Source: Streptomyces polyasparticus
GTDB lineage: Bacteria > Actinomycetota > Actinomycetes > Streptomycetales > Streptomycetaceae
Assembly: GCF_014493765.1 (NCBI RefSeq)
Contig: NZ_JACTVJ010000016.1
Location: 62,001 to 126,000, forward strand
Direction: 5' to 3'
Length of the DNA stretch: 64,000 nucleotides
The notes under the pieces are model-generated. The model saw only the letters and a list, made by a program, of their open reading frames with translations, was not told the origin of the DNA and searched no databases. Shown piece after piece: positions 50,937 to 59,110 of this stretch (positions are counted from its first letter, which is position 1; the number at the start of each line of letters is the position of its first letter). A program made the translations under genes and the position numbers.

Positions 50937-52652
50937 GTGGGCAAGCGAGGGCGCGCGAGCAGCAATGCGATGCGCAAGGAGACCAAGGTCGCGCTGATCG
51001 CGGTCACGGCCGGCGCGGTGGTCGCGGGCGTGGGCATCACCGCCTACGCCCTCGTCGGCGGCGGCTCCGACAGCGCCGGCGAGGAGCCGCTCTCGCCCAA
51101 GGAGCTGCAGGCCAAGCCGCTGACGAAGGCCGAGGTCGAGCGGACCACCGAGAAGTTCCTCGCCGCGTGGGCGAAGGGCGACGCGGCGGGCGCGGCCGCG
51201 CTCACCGACGACGCGGCGGCGGCGAAGGCCGCGCTCGTGTCGTACCAGAAGGACGCCCATCTGACCGGGGTGACGTTCACGCCGGGCAAGAAGACGGGCG
51301 CCAAGGTGCCGTTCAAGGTGGCGGCGACGGTCTCGTACGAGGGAAAGTCCAAGCCCTATACGTATGACTCCGAGCTGACCGTGGTGCGCGCGCTCGGGGG
51401 CAAGCCGGTCGTCGACTGGCAGCCGTCCGTGGTGCATCCGGGGCTCAAGCCGGGCGACGTGCTGCGCGCGGGCGAGGCGGGGACGCCGCCGATCAAGGCG
51501 GTGGACCGCAACGGCGGGGAGATCACCGCCGAGAAGTACCCCTCGCTCGGCAATGTGCTCGACGGGCTGCGCGAGAAGTTCGGCAAGAAGGCGGGCGGCA
51601 GCGCGGGGATCGAGCTGCAGATCGTGCGGGCCGATCCGGCGAAGGACAAGGCCAAGGGCAAGAGCGATACGGCCAAGAGCAAGGACGACGGCAAGGCGCT
51701 GCCCGACAAGACGCTGCTCACCCTCTCGCAGGGCACACCGGGCACGGTGAAGACCACGATCAGCCCGACCGCGCAGGCCGCCGCCGAGCGTGAGGTCGCC
51801 TCCCGCAGCCGGGCCGCGATCGTGGTGCTCAAGCCGAGCACGGGCGAGATCCTGGCGGCCGCGAACTCCAACCCGTCGGGCATGAACGTCGCACTGCAGG
51901 GTTCGCTCGCACCCGGCTCCACGATGAAGATCGTGACGGCCTCGATGCTGCTCGAGAAGGGGCTCGCGGGGATCGACAAGCCGCATCCGTGCCCCAAGTA
52001 CTTCACGTCCGGCGGCTGGAAGTTCCAGAACGTCGAGGAGTTCGAGATCAAGGGCGGCACCTTCCGCTCCAGCTTCGCGGCCTCCTGCAACACGGCCTTC
52101 ATCTCGCAGGCCGACAAGCTCGGCGACGGCGATCTGACCAAGCAGGCGCAGGAGGTCTTCGGGCTCGGGCGCGGCAACTGGCAGATCGGCGTGCCGAGTT
52201 TCGACGGTGCGGTGCCGGTGCAGTCGGCCGCGCAGAAGGCGGCCGCGCTGATCGGGCAGGGCGGGGTGCGGATGAACCCGCTGAACGTCGCGTCGATCAT
52301 CGCCACCGCGAAGACGGGTGTGTTCCGGCAGCCGTATCTGGTCTCGCCCGAGGTCGACGGCCGTCAACTGGCCACGGCTCCGCGCACGCTGGACCCGAAG
52401 GCCGCGTCGCAGCTGCGCGAACTGCTCGCGTACACCGCCACGAACGGTTCCGCGGCCGAGGCGATGGCCTCGCTCGGCGGGGACATCGGCGGCAAGACGG
52501 GTTCGGCGGAGGTCGACGGCCAGGAGAAGCCGAACGGCTGGTTCACCGCCTGGCGCGGGGATGTGGCGGCGGCCGCGGTGATGCAGGAGGGCGGCCGCGG
52601 CGGCAAGTCCTCGGGGCCGCTGGTGGCGGCGGTGCTGCGGCAAGTGGGCTGA
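50937..52652 (+). CDS. Class B-type penicillin-binding protein (PBP-B)
   Basis: 571 residues, with the same layout as the previous gene: membrane anchor (VALIAVTAGAVVAGVGITAYALV), NTF2-like domain (FLAAWAKGDAAGAAALTDDAAAAKAAL), and transpeptidase with Ser328 (PGSTMKIV), Ser383-Cys-Asn and Lys520-Thr-Gly. It carries an extra Lys/Asp-rich loop (AKDKAKGKSDTAKSKDDGKAL, about residues 235-258) absent from its neighbour. GTG 50937 is preceded by GGAGGAAC. Shared motifs and order show a tandem duplication; such pairs are found next to pmt in Streptomyces. Confidence 0.93.
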   Translation: MGKRGRASSNAMRKETKVALIAVTAGAVVAGVGITAYALVGGGSDSAGEEPLSPKELQAKPLTKAEVERTTEKFLAAWAKGDAAGAAALTDDAAAAKAALVSYQKDAHLTGVTFTPGKKTGAKVPFKVAATVSYEGKSKPYTYDSELTVVRALGGKPVVDWQPSVVHPGLKPGDVLRAGEAGTPPIKAVDRNGGEITAEKYPSLGNVLDGLREKFGKKAGGSAGIELQIVRADPAKDKAKGKSDTAKSKDDGKALPDKTLLTLSQGTPGTVKTTISPTAQAAAEREVASRSRAAIVVLKPSTGEILAAANSNPSGMNVALQGSLAPGSTMKIVTASMLLEKGLAGIDKPHPCPKYFTSGGWKFQNVEEFEIKGGTFRSSFAASCNTAFISQADKLGDGDLTKQAQEVFGLGRGNWQIGVPSFDGAVPVQSAAQKAAALIGQGGVRMNPLNVASIIATAKTGVFRQPYLVSPEVDGRQLATAPRTLDPKAASQLRELLAYTATNGSAAEAMASLGGDIGGKTGSAEVDGQEKPNGWFTAWRGDVAAAAVMQEGGRGGKSSGPLVAAVLRQVG

Positions 52653-52683
52653 CCTGAACGGTGGTTGACCCTAGCCTCGGGGC

Positions 52684-53151
52684 ATGACGTCCTTCGAGAT
52701 CACCCCGATCGGTACGGTCCGCAACGAGCGTACGGACATCCAGAACACCGACAACTGGGGCGCCGTCCGCAGCACGATCACCGTCGACGAGCGCTTCGGC
52801 GACGCGTGTCTGCAAGGTCTGGAGGGCTTCTCGCACGTGGAAGTCCTGTTCGTCTTCGACCGGTTCCCCGAGCTCCACGACTACCGCGAGCCCCGGCCGT
52901 TCCGCGGCCGCGCCGACCTGCCGCCGCTCGGTGTGTTCGCCGGCCGCGCCCCGCGCAGGCCGAACCGGATCGGCGTGACCTGCTGCGCCGTCGAGTCGGT
53001 GCGCGGCCGGGAGGTCACCGTCGTGGGACTGGACGCCGTCACGGGCACCCCGGTCGTCGATCTCAAGCCGGTGATGCGGGAGTTCCTGCCCCAGGGCGTC
53101 ACGCAGCCGGAGTGGGTCGGCGAGGTGATGGCGGAGTACTTCAAGCCGTGA
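52684..53151 (+). CDS. tRNA (t6A37)-methyltransferase TrmO-like (TsaA/UPF0066)
   Basis: 155 residues. The family pattern is complete: ITPIGTVRNERTD at the start, GLEGFSHVEVLFVFDR, RPFRGRADLPPLGVFAGRAPRRPNRIGVT, and DLKPVMREF. E. coli TrmO methylates N6-threonylcarbamoyladenosine of some tRNAs with SAM. Start ATG 52684, 31 bases after the PBP-B stop. Some members of the family in bacteria have been called esterase/VirR-like, so the exact substrate is not certain. Confidence 0.88.
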   Translation: MTSFEITPIGTVRNERTDIQNTDNWGAVRSTITVDERFGDACLQGLEGFSHVEVLFVFDRFPELHDYREPRPFRGRADLPPLGVFAGRAPRRPNRIGVTCCAVESVRGREVTVVGLDAVTGTPVVDLKPVMREFLPQGVTQPEWVGEVMAEYFKP

Positions 53152-53170
53152 GCCGGCCAAAGGCCCTGCC

Positions 53171-54016
53171 CTAAGCAGCCCCCAGCATCAGCCCGATCCC
53201 CACCACCATCACGCCCGCCGCGGCGATCCTCGGCAGGCCGAAGCGTTCCTTGAAGAAGACCGCTCCGATCGCCGCGCCCACGATGATCGACGATTCGCGC
53301 AGCGCCGCGATGGGCGCGAGGGCCGCGCGGGTCTGCGCCCACAGGACCAGGCCGTACGCGAGGACGGACAGGCCCGCGCCGAGCAGACCGCGGACCGCGT
53401 ACGGGCGCAGCAGGGACGGGAGTTGGCGGCCGTGACGCAGCAGCGCATACGCCGGGATCGCGAGGCCTTCGAGGATCATCAGCCACGCCACATAGCCGAG
53501 CGGGGTACCGGAGGCGCGCACGCCCACGCCGTCGACGACCGTGTACGCCGCGATCGACAGGCCCGTGGCGACCGCGGCGAGCAGCGCGGGCCAGTGCGGC
53601 CGGCTGCCGCGGATGCCCCACAGGGCGAGGCCCACCAGGCCCGCGCAGGCCACCGCGACGCCCGCGAGCTGCAGGCCGCCGATCCTCTCGTCGAGGAAGA
53701 GCGCCGCCGCGACCGTCACGACGAGAGGTGCGCTGCCGCGCGCGATCGGATACATCTGCCCGAAGTCGCCGAGCGTGAACGATCGCATGAGCAGGGCCTG
53801 GTAGGCGACATGAAGCAGCGCCGAGGTGATCAGCGCCCACCAGGCGCCGGCGGCCGGCAGCGGTGCGAAGCACGCGAGCACGGTGCCGATCAGCGCGCCA
53901 CCGCCCGAAAGGAGCGTGAACGCGAGGAGTTGGTCCTTGATGTGGTGCGCTATCGCGTTCCAGGACGCGTGTGTGACGGCCGCCAGGACGACGGCCGCCG
54001 CGACCACCGGCGTCAC
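53171..54016 (-). CDS. DMT/EamA-family transporter
   Basis: 281 residues with ten transmembrane helices in two EamA repeats (first around residues 1-135, second around 145-281). Substrate unknown; the family exports metabolites. GTG 54016 overlaps the preceding ybaK-like stop by four bases, so both are one operon. Charged turns (MRSFTLGDFGQMYPIARGSAPLVV, FFKERFGLPRIAAAGVMVVG) match the conserved ends of EamA repeats. Confidence 0.87.
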   Translation of the reverse strand: MTPVVAAAVVLAAVTHASWNAIAHHIKDQLLAFTLLSGGGALIGTVLACFAPLPAAGAWWALITSALLHVAYQALLMRSFTLGDFGQMYPIARGSAPLVVTVAAALFLDERIGGLQLAGVAVACAGLVGLALWGIRGSRPHWPALLAAVATGLSIAAYTVVDGVGVRASGTPLGYVAWLMILEGLAIPAYALLRHGRQLPSLLRPYAVRGLLGAGLSVLAYGLVLWAQTRAALAPIAALRESSIIVGAAIGAVFFKERFGLPRIAAAGVMVVGIGLMLGAA

Positions 54017-54513
54017 GGGGCGGGGGTTTCGCGCACGTCCACCAGCGTGCCGCCGGCATGCGAGATCAGGGACTTGGGGTCCATCGGGAACACGGTGTGC
54101 GGGGTGCCCGCCGCCGCCCAGACCACCGCGTGGTCGAGCAGTCCGCGGTCGGCGAGTACCCGGGTCTTCGTGCGGTGGCCGAAGGGCGGCACACCGCCGA
54201 TCGCGTACCCGGTGGTCTCGCGCACCACGTCCGCGTTCGCGCGCGTGACCTTCTCCGCGCCCAGCTCCCGTCGTACGAGCTCCATGTCGACCCGCGAGGC
54301 CCCGTCCATCAGGATCAGGACCGGCACACCGTCCGCGGCGAAGATCAGGGACTTCACGATCTCGCCGAGCTCGCAGCCGATGGCCTCGGCGGCCTGTGCG
54401 GCGGTGCGGGTGGCGTCCGGGAAACTCCGCACCCGGTCGATGACTTCGGTCAGGCCCAGGTCGGTGAGGGCCTCGGCGAAACGGGGATGCGCGGCGGGCT
54501 GCGATGCACTCAT
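54013..54513 (-). CDS. YbaK/EbsC-family aminoacyl-tRNA deacylase
   Basis: 166 residues. Conserved Lys in EIVKSLIFAADG, GGVPPFGH, and DHAVVWAAAGTPHTVFPMDPKSL are typical of the YbaK/ProX editing fold, which removes mis-charged amino acids (for example Cys or Ala) from tRNA. The exact tRNA cannot be inferred. Start ATG 54513, no upstream partner. Confidence 0.9.
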   Translation of the reverse strand: MSASQPAAHPRFAEALTDLGLTEVIDRVRSFPDATRTAAQAAEAIGCELGEIVKSLIFAADGVPVLILMDGASRVDMELVRRELGAEKVTRANADVVRETTGYAIGGVPPFGHRTKTRVLADRGLLDHAVVWAAAGTPHTVFPMDPKSLISHAGGTLVDVRETPAP

Positions 54514-54586
54514 GGCCGCACGCTAGCGGTCGGTGTACCGGCCACGCGAGTCGTTAACCGATCGCCGTACGGACCACGTGGAGCCG

Positions 54587-55744
54587 TCAGCCGGCCGCCG
54601 CACGCACCGCCCGCACCAGCGCCTGGGCACGCGGATCCGCCGTGACACCCTTCTGCAGCCCGTTCGTCGTGTAGCCGAAAGCGATCCCCGAGTCGGGGTC
54701 CGCGAAGCCGAGCGGGCCGCCGCGGCCGGGGTGGCCGAAGGACGAGGGGCCGAGCAGGGGGGACGCCGGGCCGTGCAGCATGTACCCGGGTCCGAAGCGG
54801 GTGTTGACGACCAGGGTGCGGTCGGGGCCCGCCGACTCCTCGGTGCGGGCGAGCGCCACCGTCGCCGGGGCGAACAGGCGCGCGTGTCCGTCGACCGGGC
54901 CGATCAGCGAGGCGTAGAACGCGGCCAGCGCGCGGGCGTTGGCCATCCCGTTCGTCGCCGGGAGCTCGGCCGCGCGGTATGCCGGGGTGTTCTCGTCGGT
55001 GTCCGCGAGGGAGGCGAAGGCGCGGCGGGTGAGCGAGTCGGGGTTCGCGTACGCGTCGGCGACGGCCTGCTTGGGGCGCAGCCGCAGGCCGTTGCCGACG
55101 GCCGGCGGTTCGACGCGCGTGACGGTGCCCGCGCGGTGCTGCTCGGCGTCGGGCAGACCGATCCACAGGTCGATGCCGCGCGGCCGCGTGATCTGCTCGG
55201 CCAGCCACTGGCCGAGGGTGCGTCCGGTGACCCGCCGTACGAGTTCGCCGACGAGCCAGCCGTACGTGTGCGGGTGGTAGCCGTGGTCCGTGCCGGGCTC
55301 CCAGACCGGCGCCTGCGCGGCGACGGCGCGCGGGCCCGCAGCCGGGTCCTCGAACGGTACGGGCACGTCGAGGACCGGCACGCCCGCGCGGTGCGCGAGG
55401 AGGTGCCGTACGCGGGTGTGCTCCTTGCCGGCGGCCTTGTACTCGGGCCAGTACGTGCCCACGGGTGCGTCCAGGTCGAGCTGCCCGCGCTGGTGCAGCA
55501 GCAGCGGGACGGCCGCGGCCACGCCCTTGGTCGCCGAGCGGATCAGGTGCACGTCGTCGCGCCCCCACGGCTCGCTGCCGTCGGCGTCGCGGCTGCCGCC
55601 CCACAGGTCGACCACGGGCCGCCCGTCCCGGTACACGGCGACGGAGGCCCCGCGCTCACCGCGCTCGGCGAAGTTGCGTACGAAGGCGTCGCGTACGCCC
55701 TCCCAGCCCGGTTCGACCGTGCCCTGGACCTCGACCGTGTCCAC
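54587..55744 (-). CDS. Serine beta-lactamase-like hydrolase / esterase
   Basis: 385 residues from GTG 55744 (GGAG 5-6 bases upstream; ATG 55789 is possible). Class C-like fold: the Ser-x-x-Lys motif is RSATKG, a Tyr appears in DHGYHPHTYGWLVG, and a C-terminal GHPGRGGPLGFADPDSG stands where His/Lys-Thr-Gly is expected. No signal peptide, so probably a cytoplasmic esterase (EstB-like) and not a secreted beta-lactamase. It stands alone between ybaK-like and ECF genes. Confidence 0.87.
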   Translation of the reverse strand: MDTVEVQGTVEPGWEGVRDAFVRNFAERGERGASVAVYRDGRPVVDLWGGSRDADGSEPWGRDDVHLIRSATKGVAAAVPLLLHQRGQLDLDAPVGTYWPEYKAAGKEHTRVRHLLAHRAGVPVLDVPVPFEDPAAGPRAVAAQAPVWEPGTDHGYHPHTYGWLVGELVRRVTGRTLGQWLAEQITRPRGIDLWIGLPDAEQHRAGTVTRVEPPAVGNGLRLRPKQAVADAYANPDSLTRRAFASLADTDENTPAYRAAELPATNGMANARALAAFYASLIGPVDGHARLFAPATVALARTEESAGPDRTLVVNTRFGPGYMLHGPASPLLGPSSFGHPGRGGPLGFADPDSGIAFGYTTNGLQKGVTADPRAQALVRAVRAAAG

Positions 55745-55844
55745 TGCCACTCCTTCGGTACCGGCCGGTCTCTCCTGGCCGGTCACCATGGTGCAACGTG
55801 CAGGGATCCCGCACGATTCCGGGGGCCCGGCTCGCGGCGGGTGG

Positions 55845-56651
55845 TCACGCCCCGGCCCGCGCGGCCCTCGGGTCGAAGCCGAAGGGCAGCTCCAGACGGT
55901 TCGCGCGCATCAGCTCGTCGTCGGCGAGGAGGTCCCCGGTGGGGCCGTCCGCCGCGATGACGCCCTCACTGAGGATGAGGGAGCGCGGGCAGAGTTCGAG
56001 TGCGTACGGCAGGTCGTGGGTGACCATGAGCACGGTGACGTCCAACGAGCGCAGGATGTCGGCCAGTTCGCGGCGCGAGGCCGGGTCCAGGTTGGAGGAG
56101 GGCTCGTCGAGGACCAGGATCTCGGGCTCCATCGCGAGCACGGTCGCGACGGCGACCCGGCGGCGCTGGCCGAAGGAGAGGTGGTGCGGCGGGCGGTCGG
56201 CGTAGCCCTCCATCCCCACCAGGGACAGGGCCTTGTGGACGCATGCCTCGAGCTCGGCGCCGCGCAGCCCCGCCGCGGCCGGACCGAACGCCACGTCCTC
56301 GCGGACCGTGGGCATGAACAGCTGGTCGTCCGGGTCCTGGAAGACGATCCCGACCCGCCGCCGCACCTCGGCGAAGTTCGCCTTCACCACCGGCGTCCCG
56401 GCCACGTGGACCGTGCCCGCTCCCCCGCCGAGGATCCCGTTGAGGTGCAGGACGAGGGTGGTCTTGCCCGCGCCGTTCGGCCCGAGCAGCGCGACGCGCT
56501 CGCCGCGCCCGACACGGAAGTCGACCCCGAACAGGGCCTGGTGACCGTCGGGGTAGGCGTAGGCGAGCCCCCGTACGTCGAGCGAGGGCGTCGCGTCGGG
56601 AGCGGGAGTCCTGTCGGGAGAAGGCGTCGCGGAAGCAGTCACAGGATCCAT
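55845..56651 (-). CDS. cbiO: ECF transporter ATPase (CbiO/NikO)
   Basis: 268 residues. Walker A LLGPNGAGKTTL, Q-loop FQDPDDQLF, signature LSFGQRRRVAVA, Walker B ILVLDEPSSNLDP. It powers metal uptake with CbiQ and CbiM encoded just upstream. ATG 56651 overlaps cbiQ by 13 bases; GTG 56642 would give a 4-base overlap and is equally possible. A Pro-rich leader (ATPSPDRTPAPDATPS) precedes the ATPase fold. See the upstream region for evidence that the metal may be nickel. Confidence 0.92.
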   Translation of the reverse strand: MDPVTASATPSPDRTPAPDATPSLDVRGLAYAYPDGHQALFGVDFRVGRGERVALLGPNGAGKTTLVLHLNGILGGGAGTVHVAGTPVVKANFAEVRRRVGIVFQDPDDQLFMPTVREDVAFGPAAAGLRGAELEACVHKALSLVGMEGYADRPPHHLSFGQRRRVAVATVLAMEPEILVLDEPSSNLDPASRRELADILRSLDVTVLMVTHDLPYALELCPRSLILSEGVIAADGPTGDLLADDELMRANRLELPFGFDPRAARAGA

Positions 56652-57400
56652 CCCAGCAGACAGACGAGCAGAGCACATGCGGGCAGCGTGAGGGCGTACG
56701 ACCACTGGGCGCGCGAGGCGGTCACCTCGTCGATCACGGGCATGGAGCCCGCGTATCCCCGGCTGACCATGGCGAGATGGACGCGCTCGCCTCTCTCGTA
56801 CGAGCGGATGAAGAGCGCACCCGCGGTCTTGGCGAGCACGCCCCAGTGGCGCACGCCGCGCGCCTCGAAGCCGCGGGATTCGCGGGCGATCCGCATCCGG
56901 CGCAGCTCGTCGGTGATGACATCCCCGTACCGGATCATGAAAGACATGATCTGCACGAGCAGCGGCGGGAGCTTGAGCCGCTGCAGGCCGAGCAGGAGTT
57001 CGCGCAGTTCGGTGGTGGACGCGAGGAGTACGGAGGCGGCGACGCCGAGGGTGCCCTTAGCGAGGACGTTCCAGGCGCCCCACAGGCCGCTGACGCTGAG
57101 CGAGAGCCCGGCGACCTCGACGCGCTCGCCCTGCGCGACGAACGGCAGGAGCACGGCGAAGGCCACGAAGGGCACCTCGATGAGCAGCCGCTTCAGGAGG
57201 AAGCCGGCCGGGATACGGGCCACGTACGCGACCGCGCCGATGAGCACCGCGTAGAGCCCGAAGGCCCAGACCGCCTCGCGCGGGGTCGAGACGACCACCA
57301 CGACGAAGCAGAAGACGGCGGCGAGCTTGCAGTGCGGCGGCAGCGCGTGCACCGGCGAGTGCCCGTGCCGGTACAGCTTGTGGGCGTGGCCCGCACCCAT
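56639..57400 (-). CDS. cbiQ: ECF transporter transmembrane subunit (CbiQ/NikQ)
   Basis: 253 residues, about six transmembrane helices. The start, MGAGHAHKLYRHGHSPVHALPPHCK, is His-rich. The EcfT coupling motif is IARESRGFEARGVR, which contacts the ATPase. ATG 57400 directly follows the cbiM stop by one base. It links CbiM and CbiO in the complex. Confidence 0.92.
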   Translation of the reverse strand: MGAGHAHKLYRHGHSPVHALPPHCKLAAVFCFVVVVVSTPREAVWAFGLYAVLIGAVAYVARIPAGFLLKRLLIEVPFVAFAVLLPFVAQGERVEVAGLSLSVSGLWGAWNVLAKGTLGVAASVLLASTTELRELLLGLQRLKLPPLLVQIMSFMIRYGDVITDELRRMRIARESRGFEARGVRHWGVLAKTAGALFIRSYERGERVHLAMVSRGYAGSMPVIDEVTASRAQWSYALTLPACALLVCLLGWIL

Positions 57401-57401
57401 G

Positions 57402-58466
57402 TCAGACGGCTTCCGGAGTACGGGTGTCCGCGGACGCGGCGGTCTCCGAGGAGGTGCGGCGCTTGCGGACGACCACGAAGACACCCGTGCCCACGAGCAC
57501 CGTGGCGCCCACGCCGATCACGCCCGCGAGGCCGCCGGAGAGCCGCGCGTTGTCCACGTCCTTGACGCCGTAGTCGGCGAGCGGGGAGTCGGCGGTGGCG
57601 TGCTCCTTGCCCTCGGCGCCCTTGTCGAAGCCCTTGTCGGCAGCGACCTTCTCCAGGCCGTCGGGACTGGCGGAGGCGTAGAAGGAGACGAAGCCCGCGA
57701 GGATCAGGGAGGCGACCAGGCCGCCGATCCAGACCTTGCGCGGGGAGCGGACCGGGCCCTCGATGACGGCGGGCTGCGCGTCCACCAGCTCGCCGCCGAC
57801 GCGCAGCTTGAGCGGGGTGGCCAGACCGCGGGCGCCGTGCACGAGGTCCGGACGTACGGCGATCACGGCGCCGACGGTCGCGGCGGTGATCGCGGCCTCG
57901 CCGAGCCCGATCAGCGTGTGCACGCCGACCATGGCGGTGAAGACGGTGCCGAGCGGGACGTCGGTGGTGCCGCCGACCGCGTACACGAGGACGAACGCGG
58001 CGGCCGAGGCCGGCACGGAGACGAGCGCGGCCACGAAGGAGGCGACGGTCACCGAGCGGCGCTTCTTGGGCAGGACCGTGAGCAGGCCCCGGAAGAGCGC
58101 GTAGGCGACGACGGCGGTGACCACGCCCATGACCGTGATGTTCACGCCGAGCGCGGTGAGACCGCCGTCGGCGAAGAGCACGCCCTGCAGGAGCAGGACC
58201 ACGGAGATGCACAGGACACCCGTGAACGGGCCGACGAGTATCGCCGCGAGCGCCCCGCCCAGGAGGTGCCCGCTGGTGCCGGCGGCGACCGGGAAGTTCA
58301 GCATCTGCACGGCGAAGATGAACGCCGCGACCAGACCCGCGAGCGGCGCGGTCCGCTCGTCGAGCTCCCGGCGCGCACCCTTCAGGGATACGGCTACGGC
58401 TCCGGCGGCGACGACACCGGCGGCGACCGATACGGGCGCGTTGATGAATCCGTCGGGGACATGCAT
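57402..58466 (-). CDS. cbiM: ECF metal-binding subunit CbiM with fused PDGLE domain (NikMN type)
   Basis: 354 residues from ATG 58466. The N-terminus MHVPDGFINAP carries the His2 metal ligand of CbiM/NikM; six hydrophobic segments follow. The C-terminal third contains SPDGLEKVA, the PDGLE domain that replaces CbiN in many nickel transporters, one more transmembrane helix (GVGATVLVGTGVFVVV) and an RKRR tail. Fusion with a PDGLE domain and a Nur-like site upstream favour nickel over cobalt. First gene of the cbiMQO operon. Confidence 0.9.
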   Translation of the reverse strand: MHVPDGFINAPVSVAAGVVAAGAVAVSLKGARRELDERTAPLAGLVAAFIFAVQMLNFPVAAGTSGHLLGGALAAILVGPFTGVLCISVVLLLQGVLFADGGLTALGVNITVMGVVTAVVAYALFRGLLTVLPKKRRSVTVASFVAALVSVPASAAAFVLVYAVGGTTDVPLGTVFTAMVGVHTLIGLGEAAITAATVGAVIAVRPDLVHGARGLATPLKLRVGGELVDAQPAVIEGPVRSPRKVWIGGLVASLILAGFVSFYASASPDGLEKVAADKGFDKGAEGKEHATADSPLADYGVKDVDNARLSGGLAGVIGVGATVLVGTGVFVVVRKRRTSSETAASADTRTPEAV

Positions 58467-58525
58467 GGCAGGGGGCTCCACTCTGCGGGTGGTCGGCCGG
58501 GTGGTGAACCGTTCGATGATAGTCG

Positions 58526-58550
58526 GCTCTTGCGAACAGCTTGCAAGAGC
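58526..58550. promoter_or_regulatory. Nur-like nickel operator before the ECF operon
   Basis: GCTCTTGC and GCAAGAGC form perfect arms around GAACAGCTT. Within it TTGCGA-ACAGC-TTGCAA (58530-58546) fits the reported Nur consensus TTGCAA-N5-TTGCAA of S. coelicolor, with one mismatch. It sits 60-84 bases before cbiM. No cobalamin-riboswitch core (GCCACTG) is found here. Confidence 0.65.
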
Positions 58551-58702
58551 GGCTGTGTCACAAATAGAGCTCTCGGACAGCAGGGGTTATATGCGACATA
58601 AGAGGGCATAAAGGAAGGGTTATGTCGGGGTCGCCTTGCCATGTCTCGCACGTGGGTGGGCAGGCGTGACGTACGGGATGAACGAGCGTGAGGAGCGCGT
58701 CG

Positions 58703-59068
58703 ATGGACGAGGAGCAGCAGACCCCGGCGGTGGAGGTCTGCACCCGGGCCCATCTCGTCACGGACGCCGACAGCGGCGACACCCACCGCGCCGTGCGGGT
58801 CTCCCTGCGGTATTCGCCGCAGAGCGAGGTCCGGATTGTGATCGTCGGGGATGACACCCCCGGCTGGTCGCTGCCCCGCGAGGTCCTGGAACAGGGCATG
58901 TCCGCCCCCGCCGCCAGCGAAACCGCCCGGGTCTGGCCGTGCGGCCGGGTCGCCACGGTCGTGGAGTTCCACACAGGGCAGGGGGTCGCGGTGCTCCAGT
59001 TCGACAGCGCGCGCCTGACGCGGTTCCTCAAGCGGACGCGCAAGGCGCCCGCACCGGTCAACCACTGA
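58703..59068 (+). CDS. ssgE: SsgA-like sporulation protein (probably SsgE)
   Basis: 121 residues with the SsgA-family (SALP) pattern: HRAVRVSLRYSPQSEVRIVI, the WSLPREVLEQGM block, ETARVWPCGRVATVVEFHTGQGVAVLQFDSARLTRFLKRT. SALPs steer septum formation and spore wall steps in sporulating actinobacteria. I call SsgE because S. coelicolor ssgE lies at the matching place as I remember, near cbiMQO and the PBPs; other SALP types are possible. ATG 58703 has GAGGAG about 9 bases before. It is divergent from cbiM. Confidence 0.82.
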   Translation: MDEEQQTPAVEVCTRAHLVTDADSGDTHRAVRVSLRYSPQSEVRIVIVGDDTPGWSLPREVLEQGMSAPAASETARVWPCGRVATVVEFHTGQGVAVLQFDSARLTRFLKRTRKAPAPVNH

Positions 59069-59110
59069 CTCCGAGTTGCCGGGCCCCGTGGACCGGAAAA
59101 GCATGAGTAG

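Noticed and set aside
58467-58702. Cobalamin riboswitch upstream of cbiM
   Set aside because: The conserved B12-box core is not found, and the palindrome present fits a protein operator.
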